From the NCBI GenBank assembly GCA_937873285.1, contig CALMNV010000186.1, positions 1 through 11,341 on the forward strand: 11,341 nucleotides of DNA, written 5' to 3'. This DNA is from an uncultured Intrasporangium sp. (GTDB lineage: Bacteria > Actinomycetota > Actinomycetes > Actinomycetales > Dermatophilaceae). Made by a program: the position numbers and the translations under genes. The notes beneath the pieces were generated by a model. The model was not told the DNA's origin. It ran no database searches and saw only the letters and a list, made by a program, of their open reading frames with translations. Shown one piece after another: positions 1-6,712 of the stretch (the stretch's first letter is position 1; each line of letters begins with the position of its first letter).

Positions 1-321
1 GGCCTGCCCGAGCACATCACCGTGCACCTGGACGCCGGATACGACTCAGGAAAGACCCGTGAACTGCTCGATGAACTCGGCTGCGACAGCGTGATCAGCA
101 TCAAGGGCTTCCCCCTGCAAGCCGGCGCCCGCTGGGTCGTGGAACGCACCAACTCCTGGCACACCCGCGGCTTCCGCAAACTGCAGGTCTGCACCGAACG
201 GCGACAACGCGTCGTCGACGCCTACATCGCCCTGGCCAACGCCGTCATCATCATCCGACGCCTCATCCGCACCGCCTGGACCACCCACCGCTGGGACACC
301 AGACCCAAACGACGACCATGA
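1..321 (+). CDS. IS5-like family transposase, C-terminal part (5' end outside window)
   Basis: The reading frame is open from the first base and ends at TGA 319-321, so this is the last 106 residues of a longer protein. It shows the C-terminal half of a DDE transposase of the IS5 type: an LDAGYDS motif carrying one catalytic Asp near the window edge, then RWVVERTNSW, which carries the catalytic Glu, followed by a basic FRKLQVCTERR stretch. It ends in a hydrophobic helix (ALANAVIIIRRLIR) and a basic tail, as in actinobacterial members. The protein would cut and rejoin the ends of its own element. No frameshift or internal stop is visible in this part; whether the whole gene is intact cannot be judged. 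It converges on ispF. None of the GTATGCCG octamers found in the host genes lies in it, which fits an incoming element. Confidence 0.88.
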   Translation, partial: GLPEHITVHLDAGYDSGKTRELLDELGCDSVISIKGFPLQAGARWVVERTNSWHTRGFRKLQVCTERRQRVVDAYIALANAVIIIRRLIRTAWTTHRWDTRPKRRP

Positions 322-338
322 CCTATCCGCGCACTCTC
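1..338 (+). mobile_element. Insertion sequence, right-hand part, probable end at about 338
   Basis: After the transposase stop there are 17 bases (322-338) before the ispF stop codon. Read inward from the ispF side they are GAGAGTGCGCGGATAGG, which looks like a terminal inverted repeat of an IS5/IS427-type element. The next three bases, TTA (339-341), are both a plausible 3-bp target duplication and the complement of the ispF TAA stop. The left end is outside the window, so the inverted repeat partner and the duplication cannot be confirmed. The exact end is inferred. Confidence 0.6.
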
Positions 339-851
339 TTAGCCGGCCGGCGGCCCTGCGGGGACGACGAGCGCGGTCGCGACGGCGGCCAGGCCCTCGC
401 CCCGGCCGGTGAGGCCCAGCCCGTCGGTCGTCGTGCCGCTGACGCTGACCGGCGCGCCGGCCGCCGCGGAGAGGGCCCGCTGGGCCTCCTCGCGGCGGGC
501 GCCGATCCTCGGCCGGTTGCCGACGACCTGCACGGCGATGCTGCCGATCTCGAAGTGCGCCTCGCGCACCAGCCGGGCGGCGTGGGTCAGCAGCGCGCAA
601 CCGGCGGCCCCCGCCAGCTCGGGCCGGTCGCTGCCGAAGTGCGCCCCGAGGTCTCCGAGACCGGCGGCGCTGAAGAGGGCGTCGCAGGCGGCGTGCGCCG
701 CGACGTCGGCGTCCGAGTGCCCGACCAGGCCCCGCTCCCCGGGCCAGTGGAGCCCGGCGAGCCACAGCTCGCGGTCCGCGCGCTCGGCGGCATACGCGTG
801 CACGTCGACGCCGACGCCGACGCGGGGCAGGAGGGCCCGGCCGTCACGCAT
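339..851 (-). CDS. ispF: 2-C-methyl-D-erythritol 2,4-cyclodiphosphate synthase
   Basis: Converts CDP-methylerythritol 2-phosphate to the 2,4-cyclodiphosphate plus CMP in the cytosolic MEP isoprenoid pathway. At 170 residues it is slightly longer than the usual ~160. The metal site is visible: D16 and H18 in GVDVHAY, then [10 protein letters not shown] with H53 matching the third zinc ligand of the E. coli enzyme. The C-terminal signature [14 protein letters not shown] (about 140-153) is intact. The ATG at 851-849 overlaps the end of the upstream SDR gene by 8 bases (ATGCGTGA), implying translational coupling. The stop is TAA, unusual in this GC-rich sequence, and it lies exactly at the inferred edge of the insertion sequence. 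In many actinobacteria cysS follows ispF; here the insertion sequence does. The protein looks complete despite the insertion. Confidence 0.96.
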   Translation of the reverse strand: MRDGRALLPRVGVGVDVHAYAAERADRELWLAGLHWPGERGLVGHSDADVAAHAACDALFSAAGLGDLGAHFGSDRPELAGAAGCALLTHAARLVREAHFEIGSIAVQVVGNRPRIGARREEAQRALSAAAGAPVSVSGTTTDGLGLTGRGEGLAAVATALVVPAGPPAG

Positions 852-1614
852 GCTCGTGCTGCCAGTCGATGGTTCCCCGGTGCAGCTTGTGGGGGGCGGC
901 CTGCGCGACCGGCTTGACGACGAGGGTGTCGATGTTGACGTGCTGGGGCAGCGCGACCGCGAAGGCGATGCACCGGGCGACGTCGTCGGCGACGAGCGGG
1001 TGGTCGACGTCGGCGTAGACCCGCTCGGCGCTCTGCCGGTCTCCGAGCCGGGTCAGCGAGAACTCCTCGGTGTGCACGAGCCCGGGGCGGATGTCGATGA
1101 CCCGGATGTGCTCGCCGTTGAGCTCGAGGCGCAGCGTCTCGGTGAGGGCCGAGGTGCCGTGCTTGGCGGCGACGTAGCCGCCGCCTCCCTCGTAGGCGTG
1201 CTGGCCGGCGATGGACGAGACGTCGACGATGGTCGCCCGGGGTGAGCGGCGCAGCAGCGGCAGTGCGGCCTGGGTCACCCGGGCGGTGCCGAGGACGTTG
1301 ACGGCATACATGCGCTCCCACTGGCTGAGGTCAGCGTCCTCGACGCTTGCCAGCCCGAGGGCGCCGCCGGCGTTGTTGACGAGCACGTCGAGCCGGTCGA
1401 GGCCGGCGAAGCCGTCGCGCACGCTGGCCGGGTCGGTGACGTCGAGGACGAGCGCGCGGGCGGCCGCTCCGATCTCGGCCACGACGGCCTCGAGCCGGTC
1501 TCGGCGGCGGCCGGCCACGACGACGGCGTAGCCGTCTGCGGCGAGACGCCGGGCGGTGGCAGCCCCGATGCCGGTCCCGCCGCCGGTGACGAGGGCGGTC
1601 TGGTCGGTGCTCAC
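844..1614 (-). CDS. SDR family NADP-dependent oxidoreductase (YdfG-like)
   Basis: A 256-residue classical short-chain dehydrogenase. The Rossmann motif TGGGTGIG is at 10-17, NNAG at 80-83, N106, the catalytic serine at 133/134 (DVSS), and the YxxxK pair Y147/K151 (YVAAKHG). The basic AGRRRDR after the second strand (about 34-40) favours NADP(H). The overall pattern resembles the YdfG / 3-hydroxy acid dehydrogenase subgroup, but the substrate cannot be read from sequence. The start is GTG 1614-1612, sharing GTGA with the ispD stop, and the end overlaps ispF by 8 bases, so it is the third gene of the carD-ispD-SDR-ispF operon. No role in the MEP pathway is known for this family. Position alone suggests co-expression, not shared chemistry. 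Confidence 0.93.
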   Translation of the reverse strand: MSTDQTALVTGGGTGIGAATARRLAADGYAVVVAGRRRDRLEAVVAEIGAAARALVLDVTDPASVRDGFAGLDRLDVLVNNAGGALGLASVEDADLSQWERMYAVNVLGTARVTQAALPLLRRSPRATIVDVSSIAGQHAYEGGGGYVAAKHGTSALTETLRLELNGEHIRVIDIRPGLVHTEEFSLTRLGDRQSAERVYADVDHPLVADDVARCIAFAVALPQHVNIDTLVVKPVAQAAPHKLHRGTIDWQHEHA

Positions 1615-2300
1615 CGGCCGAGGATACGGGCCGCGGCCGCCAGGTCGTCGGAGGTGGTGACCTTCGCGGCGCGCGGGTCACCGGGGACGACCCGGACGGG
1701 CTGCCCGATGCGTTCGACGAGGCCTGCGTCGTCGGTGGCGCCGGTGGCGCCGGTGGCGCTCGCATGTGCCCGCTCGAGGACGTCACGCCGGAAGCCCTGG
1801 GGCGTCTGGACGGCCCGCAGCAGCGCTCGCTCGGGGGTGGCCGTCACCAGGCCCCGCTCGTCCACCTGCTTGATCGTGTCGACGACCGGCACACCGGGCA
1901 CGACCGCCGGGGCGCCGGCGCGCACCTCGGCGCTGACCCGGTCGAAGACCGCGGCGGGGGTCAGGCACCGGGCCGCGTCGTGGACGAGGACGACCTGGGC
2001 GGCGGGGTCGAGCGCGGCGAGCCCGGCCGCGACCGAGTCGTGCCGCTCGGCACCACCCGCGACGACCGTGACGTATGCCGCCTGGCCGCCCTCGGCGACG
2101 ACGGCTCGCGCCGCCTCCTGCCACCCGGGGGGCACGACGACGACGACGTGGGCCAGCCGCGGGCAGCGCAGCGCGCCCCGCAGGGCATGCCCGAGGATGG
2201 GCCGCCCGGCGAGGGGCACGAAGGCCTTGGGCAGGTCGGCGCCGAGCCGCGAGCCGGAGCCGGCGGCGACGAGGACGATCCCGGTGTCGCGCTCGCTCAG
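1611..2300 (-). CDS. ispD: 2-C-methyl-D-erythritol 4-phosphate cytidylyltransferase, probable CTG start
   Basis: Transfers CMP from CTP to methylerythritol 4-phosphate (MEP pathway). The nucleotide-binding N-terminus [19 protein letters not shown] is present, with R18 and K25 as the expected CTP-binding residues. HDAARCLTP (about 107-115) matches the family signature with Cys for the usual Pro. [17 protein letters not shown] and KVTTSDDL follow. The N-terminal motif lies upstream of the first in-frame GTG (2219), so that start would remove the active site. Reading back from there to the in-frame TGA at 2411-2409 I find no ATG, GTG or TTG. The only good candidate is CTG 2300-2298, which overlaps the carD stop as CTGA, just as ispD's own stop overlaps the SDR start as GTGA. 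A GAGG lies 10 bases upstream (2314-2311). This start gives 229 residues, the normal family length. Three in-frame 9-bp repeats (1734-1760) encode Ala-Thr-Gly units. Confidence 0.92.
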   Translation of the reverse strand: MSERDTGIVLVAAGSGSRLGADLPKAFVPLAGRPILGHALRGALRCPRLAHVVVVVPPGWQEAARAVVAEGGQAAYVTVVAGGAERHDSVAAGLAALDPAAQVVLVHDAARCLTPAAVFDRVSAEVRAGAPAVVPGVPVVDTIKQVDERGLVTATPERALLRAVQTPQGFRRDVLERAHASATGATGATDDAGLVERIGQPVRVVPGDPRAAKVTTSDDLAAAARILGR

Positions 2301-2779
2301 GAGGCGAGGACCTCGTCGAGAATCGACTCCGCCTTGTCCTCGTCGGTCTTCTCGGCGAGGGCGAGCTCCGACACGAGGATCTGGCGGGCCTTGGCCAGCA
2401 TCCGCTTCTCACCGGCCGACAGCCCGCGGTCCTGGTCACGCCGCCACAGGTCGCGCACCACCTCGGCAACCTTGATCACGTCGCCGGACGCCAGCTTCTC
2501 GAGGTTTGCCTTGTAGCGGCGGGACCAGTTGGTGGGCTCCTCGCTGTGCGGGGTGCGCAGCACCTCGAACACCCGGTCCAGCCCCTCCTGACCGACGACG
2601 TCGCGGACCCCGACCAGGTCGCAGTTGTCTGCGGGGACCTCGATCGTCAGGTCCCCCTGAGCCACCTTGAGCCTCAGGTAGAGCTTGTCCTCCCCGCGGA
2701 TCGTCCGGGTGTTGATTGCCTCGATCAGTGCGGCCCCGTGGTGGGGGTACACGACCGTCTCGCCGACCTTGAAGACCAT
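2297..2779 (-). CDS. carD: CarD family RNA polymerase-binding transcription regulator
   Basis: A 160-residue protein that follows the mycobacterial CarD pattern nearly throughout (family length about 162). The N-terminal Tudor-like RNAP-interaction domain begins [20 protein letters not shown] and includes R25. The helical DNA-binding domain begins near [20 protein letters not shown] with W85, the residue that wedges into the promoter bubble edge, and continues through [17 protein letters not shown]. CarD binds the RNAP beta subunit and stabilises open complexes at rRNA and many housekeeping promoters. It is the first gene of the operon; its TGA overlaps the proposed ispD CTG. The start ATG 2779-2777 is preceded by AGGGG about 10 bases upstream. 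The carD-ispD-ispF order matches mycobacteria and Streptomyces. Confidence 0.97.
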   Translation of the reverse strand: MVFKVGETVVYPHHGAALIEAINTRTIRGEDKLYLRLKVAQGDLTIEVPADNCDLVGVRDVVGQEGLDRVFEVLRTPHSEEPTNWSRRYKANLEKLASGDVIKVAEVVRDLWRRDQDRGLSAGEKRMLAKARQILVSELALAEKTDEDKAESILDEVLAS

Positions 2780-2806
2780 GCGCTGTTTTCCCCTTTCGCG
2801 ACCGCC

Positions 2807-2815
2807 AGAATATCA
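2807..2815 (-). promoter_or_regulatory. Extended -10 promoter candidate for the carD operon
   Basis: Read on the minus strand the site is TGATATTCT, a TGn extended -10 with hexamer TATTCT. It would place transcription start near 2800 and leave a leader of about 21 bases that contains the AGGGG ribosome site. No convincing -35 lies 16-18 bases upstream, which fits an extended -10 promoter. This is the most AT-rich stretch of the spacer. Confidence 0.45.
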
Positions 2816-3077
2816 CGGCCGCGCCCTCGACCGCGAACCTCGGCATCCCATCTGCGCAGGTCAGGACCGGTCGAGCGGATCAGAAGGGCCGTCCCGCGCC
2901 CTTGACAGCAGGGCCGCCGGCGTGCATGCCCGAGGGTCGCGAGGACGTCCCCGGTGGCCGAGGGCCGTGGAGGGCTTCCGGCCCCGATCGCGGACACGAC
3001 GCTGACCAGGACCGGGCGTTCTGGCCCCGTCGCCCCGGGCTCGCGTCCCAGGTCCGCGATAGGGCGGCGGCCGCCGC

Positions 3078-3083
3078 TACGCT
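3078..3083 (+). promoter_or_regulatory. -10 box TACGCT of a leaderless lipoprotein mRNA
   Basis: TACGCT is followed by 7 bases and then the GTG start at 3091, so transcription would begin at or next to the start codon. No Shine-Dalgarno sequence is visible before the GTG. No good -35 is seen. Confidence 0.55.
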
Positions 3084-3090
3084 GAGCCCC

Positions 3091-3645
3091 GTGAAGCGTC
3101 GAATCCTCGCCCTGCCCCGGTCGCGCCGCAGCGTCCGCACGACGGCCGCCGTCGCGGCGGTCCCCGCGGTGGTCGCCCTCACCAGCGCGTGCCAGGTCTT
3201 CTCGCCGGTGCAGACCAACGTCCCCTACGCCCCGGCGGACGGGGTGCCGGCCACGGTGGGGCTGCTGCAGGTGAGCAACCTGCTGCTGGTGAGCAACGGC
3301 ACCGGCGAGGCTGCGGTGTCCGGCGCCCTCTACAACTCGGGCAACGAGCCGGCCGTGGTCCAGCTCGCCGCGCAGCAGCAGGGTGGGACGCCGGGTCCGG
3401 CCGCGCAGGTCGAGGTCGGGCCCGGCCAGCAGCTCATCCTCTCGGACAAGGGGGTCCGTCTCACGGGGGTCACCGCCAAGCCGGGCACGATGGTGCCCAT
3501 GACCGTGCAGAGCAGTGTCGGCGGCGCGACGGTCGTCAACGTGCCGGTGCTCCCGCCGGAGCGCTACTACGCCACGCTGCTGCCGGGCGGGGCCACTCCG
3601 GCGGAGGCGACCCTCCCGTCCGCTCCGCCCAGCCCCACCAGCTGA
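3091..3645 (+). CDS. Small secreted lipoprotein, PCu(A)C/DUF461-like fold suspected
   Basis: A 184-residue protein. The GTG at 3091 gives a classical N-terminus: basic KRRILALPRSRRSVR, a hydrophobic core TTAAVAAVPAVVALTSA, then Cys (about residue 34) in LTSAC, an acceptable though not ideal lipobox. The mature protein is rich in Val, Gly and Pro and beta-strand-like: a VSNLLLVSNGTGEAAVSGALYNSGNEPAVV segment, VGPGQQLILSDKGVRLTG, then GTMVPMTVQSS and VVNVPVL. This order resembles PCu(A)C/DUF461 lipoproteins, but the His/Met copper ligands of that family are not evident, so copper binding is not supported. The tail is low-complexity Pro/Ser. It lies divergent from carD and convergent with regX3. 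The function is unknown; the lipoprotein call is firmer than the domain call. Confidence 0.82.
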   Translation: MKRRILALPRSRRSVRTTAAVAAVPAVVALTSACQVFSPVQTNVPYAPADGVPATVGLLQVSNLLLVSNGTGEAAVSGALYNSGNEPAVVQLAAQQQGGTPGPAAQVEVGPGQQLILSDKGVRLTGVTAKPGTMVPMTVQSSVGGATVVNVPVLPPERYYATLLPGGATPAEATLPSAPPSPTS

Positions 3646-3646
3646 G

Positions 3647-3660
3647 CCGACTGCGGTCGG
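3647..3660. terminator. Weak hairpin between convergent lipoprotein and regX3 genes
   Basis: CCGAC and GTCGG form a 5-bp stem with a four-base loop in the 46-bp gap between two convergent stop codons. There is no T-tract on either side, so it is at best a weak or assisted terminator. Confidence 0.28.
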
Positions 3661-3691
3661 GCGGCGCGGCCTCCGGCGATCCGCGCAGCGC

Positions 3692-4375
3692 TCACGCCGC
3701 CTCGAACTTGTAGCCGAGGCCGCGCACCGTGATGATGTGGACCGGGTTGGCAGGGTCCGGCTCGATCTTGGAGCGCAGCCGCTTGATGTGCACGTCGAGG
3801 GTCTTGGTGTCGCCGACATAGTCGCTGCCCCAGACGCGGTCGATGAGCTGCATCCGGGTCAGCACCCGGCCCGAGTTGCGCAGCAGCATCTCGAGCAGCT
3901 CGAACTCCTTCAGCGGCAGGGAGGTCGCCCTGCCCTCCACGCTCACCGTGTGTCGCTCGACGTCCATCCGGACGGGGCCCGCCTCGATGGTCGTCGGCAC
4001 CAGGTCCTCCGGCTCCGCCAGCCGGCGCAGCACCGCCTTGATCCGCGCGAGCAGCTCGCGGCTCGAGTAGGGCTTGGTGACGTAGTCGTCGGCCCCGATC
4101 TCGAGCCCGACGACCTTGTCGATCTCGCTGTCCTTAGCGGTGAGCATGATGATCGGCACCGACGAGCGTTGCCGAAGCGCGCGGCATACGTCGACACCGG
4201 AGAGCCCGGGCAGCATGAGGTCGAGGAGCACGAGGTCCGCTCCCGCGGCGTCGAACTGGGCCAGCGCGGCCGGTCCGGTCTCCACGACGGCCACGTCATA
4301 GCCCTCCCGGCGCAGCAGGTAGGACAGCGGATCCGAGAACGACTCCTCGTCCTCGACGATCAGGATGCGGCTCAC
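3692..4375 (-). CDS. regX3: Phosphate response regulator, OmpR/PhoB family (RegX3-like)
   Basis: A 227-residue OmpR-type regulator, the same length as mycobacterial RegX3 and closely similar along it. In the receiver domain (about 1-120) the acidic pocket is E8/D9, the phospho-acceptor D52 (LLDLMLP), the switch T79 and K101 (YVTKPYS). The C-terminal winged helix (about 130-225) contains LPLKEFELLEMLLRNSGRVLTR, DTKTLDVHIKRLRSKIE and TVRGLGYKFE. The GTG at 4375 was chosen because GAGAGG (4386-4381) lies 5 bases before it; the open frame extends further upstream without family similarity, and an alternative GTG lies two codons up. It follows senX3 by 13 bases and the pair is surely one operon. 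Streptomyces calls the equivalent pair PhoR-PhoP. It should activate phosphate-starvation genes, probably including this locus. Confidence 0.95.
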   Translation of the reverse strand: MSRILIVEDEESFSDPLSYLLRREGYDVAVVETGPAALAQFDAAGADLVLLDLMLPGLSGVDVCRALRQRSSVPIIMLTAKDSEIDKVVGLEIGADDYVTKPYSSRELLARIKAVLRRLAEPEDLVPTTIEAGPVRMDVERHTVSVEGRATSLPLKEFELLEMLLRNSGRVLTRMQLIDRVWGSDYVGDTKTLDVHIKRLRSKIEPDPANPVHIITVRGLGYKFEAA

Positions 4376-4388
4376 GGGCACCTCTCGT

Positions 4389-5621
4389 TCAGGCGTTGAC
4401 GGCCGGGTCCGGCCGCGGGACAGATGCGGATGCCGAGGCTGCACCGAGCGCCGGCCGCGAGACCGACGGCGCGGCGTCCGCGGGGAGCACGGTACCCGGC
4501 AGGCGGACGGTGAACGTCGACCCGCGCCCCGGCTCGGACCACACCGTCACCTGCCCACCATGATTCTCCGCGACGTGCTTGACGATCGCCAAGCCGAGAC
4601 CCGTGCCCCCGGTGCGCCGGGATCGGGCGGCGTCGACCCGGTAGAAGCGCTCGAAGATCCGCTCCTGCTCCTCCGGCGCGATCCCGACACCCTGGTCGGT
4701 GACCGCGACCTCGACCAGGCCGTCGCGGGCGCGGCGCACCGAGACCCCGACGCGGGTGCCGCTCTCGGAGTAGGAGACCGCGTTGCCCACGAGGTTGGTG
4801 ACCGCGGTCGTGACGAGCCCCTCGTCACCCCAGACGGTGCACCCGGACTCGAGGTGGACCGCGACGTCGATGCGGTGCTGCTCGGCGAGCAGGCGGCAGC
4901 GCTCGGCAGCCTCGGTGGCGCACCGGCCCACGTCGACGAGCACCGGCTCCGTGATGACGTCGGCCCCCTGCAGGCGGGAGAGCTCCACGATCTCGCGGAC
5001 GAGCTGCGTCAGCCGCTTGGACTCCACGGTCATGCGCTGGGCGAAGCGAGCCACCGCCTCGGGGTCGTCCGAGGCGTGCAGCACGGCCTCGGCGAGCAGG
5101 GCGATCCCCCCCACCGGCGTCTTCAGCTCATGCGAGACGTTGGCGAGGAAGTCGCGGCGGACCTCCTCGATGCGGCGGGCATCGGACCGGTCCTCGACGA
5201 GGACCAGGACGTGGTGCGCGCCGAGCGGCGCCACCCTGGCGGCGACGGCCAGGCGCGCGTCGCCGAGGCCCTTGCGCAGCTGCAGCTCCGCCTCGCGGAT
5301 GACGCCGTCCCGTCGCACGTCTCGAGCCAGCTGGACGAGCTCGGGGTGGACGAGCTCCTGGCCGCGGACCAGCCCGTGAGCGGCGGCCGCCGGTGAGTTG
5401 TTGACGACCCGGTCGGAGCTGTCGAGGACGACCCCGCTCGAGCGCAGCACCGCGAGCACCTCGGCCGCACCGGGGGCGAGGTCCTGGACCGGCGGCGCGG
5501 CGGCGTCCCGGGCGGCGGCGCGGGCCGCGGACCGGCCGGTGAGCCGCACTGCGAGCACCGCGACGGCACCGAGCGCGAGCGCGGCGACGGCGCCGAGGAT
5601 CGCCGCGGTTGTTGAATCCAC
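4389..5621 (-). CDS. senX3: Sensor histidine kinase of phosphate regulation (SenX3-like)
   Basis: A 410-residue membrane kinase. One N-terminal transmembrane helix (about 5-27) has almost no extracellular part, then a PAS-like region (about 53-145). The HisKA domain carries phospho-acceptor H164 in FLANVSHELKTPVG. The HATPase domain has the N box NLVGNAVSYS (276-285), G1 DQGVGI (309-314), F box and G2 GGTGLGL (338-344). The C-terminus is Ala/Ser/Pro-rich. Order and motifs match SenX3/PhoR, which senses phosphate status through the Pst-PhoU complex rather than a periplasmic ligand. The start is GTG 5621-5619, directly behind a -10 box (leaderless). A SenX3-type second N-terminal helix is not apparent. 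It is divergent from phoU across a spacer with a PHO-box-like repeat. Confidence 0.95.
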   Translation of the reverse strand: MDSTTAAILGAVAALALGAVAVLAVRLTGRSAARAAARDAAAPPVQDLAPGAAEVLAVLRSSGVVLDSSDRVVNNSPAAAAHGLVRGQELVHPELVQLARDVRRDGVIREAELQLRKGLGDARLAVAARVAPLGAHHVLVLVEDRSDARRIEEVRRDFLANVSHELKTPVGGIALLAEAVLHASDDPEAVARFAQRMTVESKRLTQLVREIVELSRLQGADVITEPVLVDVGRCATEAAERCRLLAEQHRIDVAVHLESGCTVWGDEGLVTTAVTNLVGNAVSYSESGTRVGVSVRRARDGLVEVAVTDQGVGIAPEEQERIFERFYRVDAARSRRTGGTGLGLAIVKHVAENHGGQVTVWSEPGRGSTFTVRLPGTVLPADAAPSVSRPALGAASASASVPRPDPAVNA

Positions 5622-5628
5622 GTCGTTC

Positions 5629-5634
5629 AGGGTA
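5629..5634 (-). promoter_or_regulatory. -10 box TACCCT of leaderless senX3-regX3 mRNA
   Basis: On the minus strand TACCCT is followed by exactly 7 bases and the GTG of senX3. No ribosome-binding sequence lies between them, so the operon probably starts as a leaderless message. The -35 region is poor, which would fit a promoter that needs an activator. Confidence 0.55.
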
Positions 5635-5692
5635 CGCAGAAGCCGAAGCGACCTTGGTCACGGCCGACCTGCCGGGCGGGCCCGTGGGCAGT

Positions 5693-5725
5693 GTTCACCT
5701 TCCCGCCTTGCACCGTTCATCCTCG
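5693..5725 (+). promoter_or_regulatory. PHO-box-like 11-bp direct repeats (RegX3/PhoP operator candidate)
   Basis: Three contiguous 11-bp units lie in the 148-bp divergent senX3/phoU spacer: GTTCACCTTCC (5693-5703), a degenerate CGCCTTGCACC (5704-5714) and GTTCATCCTCG (5715-5725). The known Streptomyces PHO box is built of 11-bp direct repeats beginning GTTCACC. Unit one matches 7 of 7, unit three 6 of 7, and the middle unit poorly. The units read toward phoU. They lie about 70-100 bp upstream of the senX3 start and end 44 bp before phoU. A CAACCT at 5731-5736 could be a poor phoU -10. Confidence 0.55.
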
Positions 5726-5769
5726 GCTGGCAACCTCGGGCCGACCGCCGTCACACGGACAGGACCACC

Positions 5770-6477
5770 ATGCGCAACCAGTTCCATGCGGACCTCGACG
5801 CCATCTCCGAGCACCTCGTCGAGATGACCCGTCTCGCGGGGTCGGCGATGGAGCGCGCCACCACCGCCCTCCTCGACGCCGACGTGCACCTCGCCGAGTC
5901 GGTCATCGAGGCCGACAAGGACCTCGACGACCAGCGTGTCGCGCTGGACGAGCTGGCCATCAACCTCCTTGCCCGCCAGCAGCCGGTGGCGACCGACCTG
6001 CGGATCCTCGTCACCTCCATGCACATGAGCACCGACCTCGAGCGCATGGGGGATCTCGCCCGCCACGTGGCCAAGGTGGCGCGGCTGCGGATGCCCGAGT
6101 CGGCCGTGCCGCCCGAGCTGCGCGCCTCCATCGTGCAGATGGGGCAGGTCGCCGCGATGATCGTCGCCAAGTGCGGGTCGATCATCGCGAGCAAGGACGT
6201 GGAGGCGGCTGCTCGGCTCGAGCAGGACGACGACGAGATGGACGACCTGCACCGCCGCCTGTTCGCGTCGCTGCTCGACGAGGACCGGCCTTGGTCCAAG
6301 AGCACCGTCGTCGACCTCACCCTCGTCGGCCGCTACTACGAGCGGTATGCCGACCACGCCGTCTCGATCGCCCGCCGGGTCATCTACCTGGTCACGGGCA
6401 TGTATGACGGCGGCGTGGACCACGAGGACGAAGAGGACGCGGACGCCATCGCCCGCATCGAGCGCGGCGACGTCTGA
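5770..6477 (+). CDS. phoU: Phosphate signalling and transport accessory protein PhoU
   Basis: A 235-residue all-helical protein with two PhoU repeats (about 15-105 and 115-205). Each carries the metal-cluster signature ExxxDxxxH or its variant: ERMGDLARH at 91-99 and ERYADHAV at 191-198. PhoU links the Pst phosphate transporter to the sensor kinase and holds the kinase in its repressing state when phosphate is ample. The ATG at 5770 has AGGA five bases upstream (5761-5764); the open frame runs much further back, but only from this ATG does the family begin. The C-terminus is an acidic tail (DHEDEEDADA) seen in actinobacterial homologues. No pst genes are in the window. It converges on gpmA across a repeat-filled spacer. 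Confidence 0.95.
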   Translation: MRNQFHADLDAISEHLVEMTRLAGSAMERATTALLDADVHLAESVIEADKDLDDQRVALDELAINLLARQQPVATDLRILVTSMHMSTDLERMGDLARHVAKVARLRMPESAVPPELRASIVQMGQVAAMIVAKCGSIIASKDVEAAARLEQDDDEMDDLHRRLFASLLDEDRPWSKSTVVDLTLVGRYYERYADHAVSIARRVIYLVTGMYDGGVDHEDEEDADAIARIERGDV

Positions 6478-6490
6478 CCCGGCACCCCGC

Positions 6491-6572
6491 CGATTGGCCA
6501 CTTCCGCACAGCCCAAGCCCTCGACCGGCCGTTGCCGCAGGCCCAGCCCGTCGACTGGCCACTTCCGCACAG
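6491..6572 (-). repeat. Left cluster of ~30-bp repeats (inverted relative to right cluster)
   Basis: Three units begin at 6491, 6522 and 6552 (periods 31 and 30). The first and third share the core TGGCCACTTCCGCACAG; the middle one is degenerate (CGGCCGTTGCCGCAGG). Read on the minus strand the core is GCGGAAGTGGCCA followed by a TCG, the same as the right cluster apart from single changes. They begin 14 bases after the phoU stop. Confidence 0.8.
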
Positions 6573-6604
6573 GCTCGGAGCGGTCGCTCGTGCGGCCTCC
6601 ACGT

Positions 6605-6688
6605 GCACCGGACGACCATCGGTCCCGCGTCGATGCCCCACTCGTGCTCAGCCCGACGCGGCCGGCCCACCTATGGTCGTCCGAGTGC
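6605..6688. repeat. Long imperfect hairpin at the centre of the repeat region
   Basis: CGGACGACCAT (6609-6619) is perfectly complementary to ATGGTCGTCCG (6673-6683). Outward, GCAC pairs with GTGC with a one-base bulge. Inward, GGT pairs with ACC, and CCGCGTC (6625-6631) pairs with GACGCGG (6655-6661). The loop is 23 bases (6632-6654). It lies between the convergent phoU and gpmA genes, so it could end transcription from both sides, or be the core of a mobile palindromic element. It lacks a clear T-tract. Confidence 0.65.
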
Positions 6689-6712
6689 CGCACCGGCCCG
6701 GCCAGCGCCGCA

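Larger units (their letters stand above)
2780..3090. other. Divergent intergenic spacer between carD and the lipoprotein gene
   Basis: About 310 bases without a convincing gene. The carD end holds the extended -10 and leader; the other end holds the leaderless promoter of the lipoprotein gene. A perfect TTGACA occurs at 2902-2907 on the plus strand but has no -10 partner at 16-18 bases. The lipoprotein frame stays open back to here (first TTG at 2902), but the translation upstream of 3091 has no signal-peptide character and reads as noncoding. I see no tRNA, riboswitch or strong hairpin. Confidence 0.5.

Noticed and set aside
2902..2907. TTGACA as a plus-strand promoter -35
   Set aside because: No TANNNT at 16-18 bases downstream and no gene begins at a fitting distance.
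2902..3090. Longer version of the lipoprotein starting at TTG 2902
   Set aside because: It would bury the signal peptide about 63 residues inside the protein; the GTG at 3091 gives a proper signal peptide behind a -10 box.
4376..4444. N-terminal extension of regX3 to 4444
   Set aside because: It overlaps the senX3 coding end and has no receiver-domain likeness; a ribosome site points to the GTG at 4375.
5695..6693. 332-codon open frame on the minus strand, antisense to phoU
   Set aside because: PhoU on the plus strand is unmistakable; the antisense product is a compositional shadow running through the repeat region.
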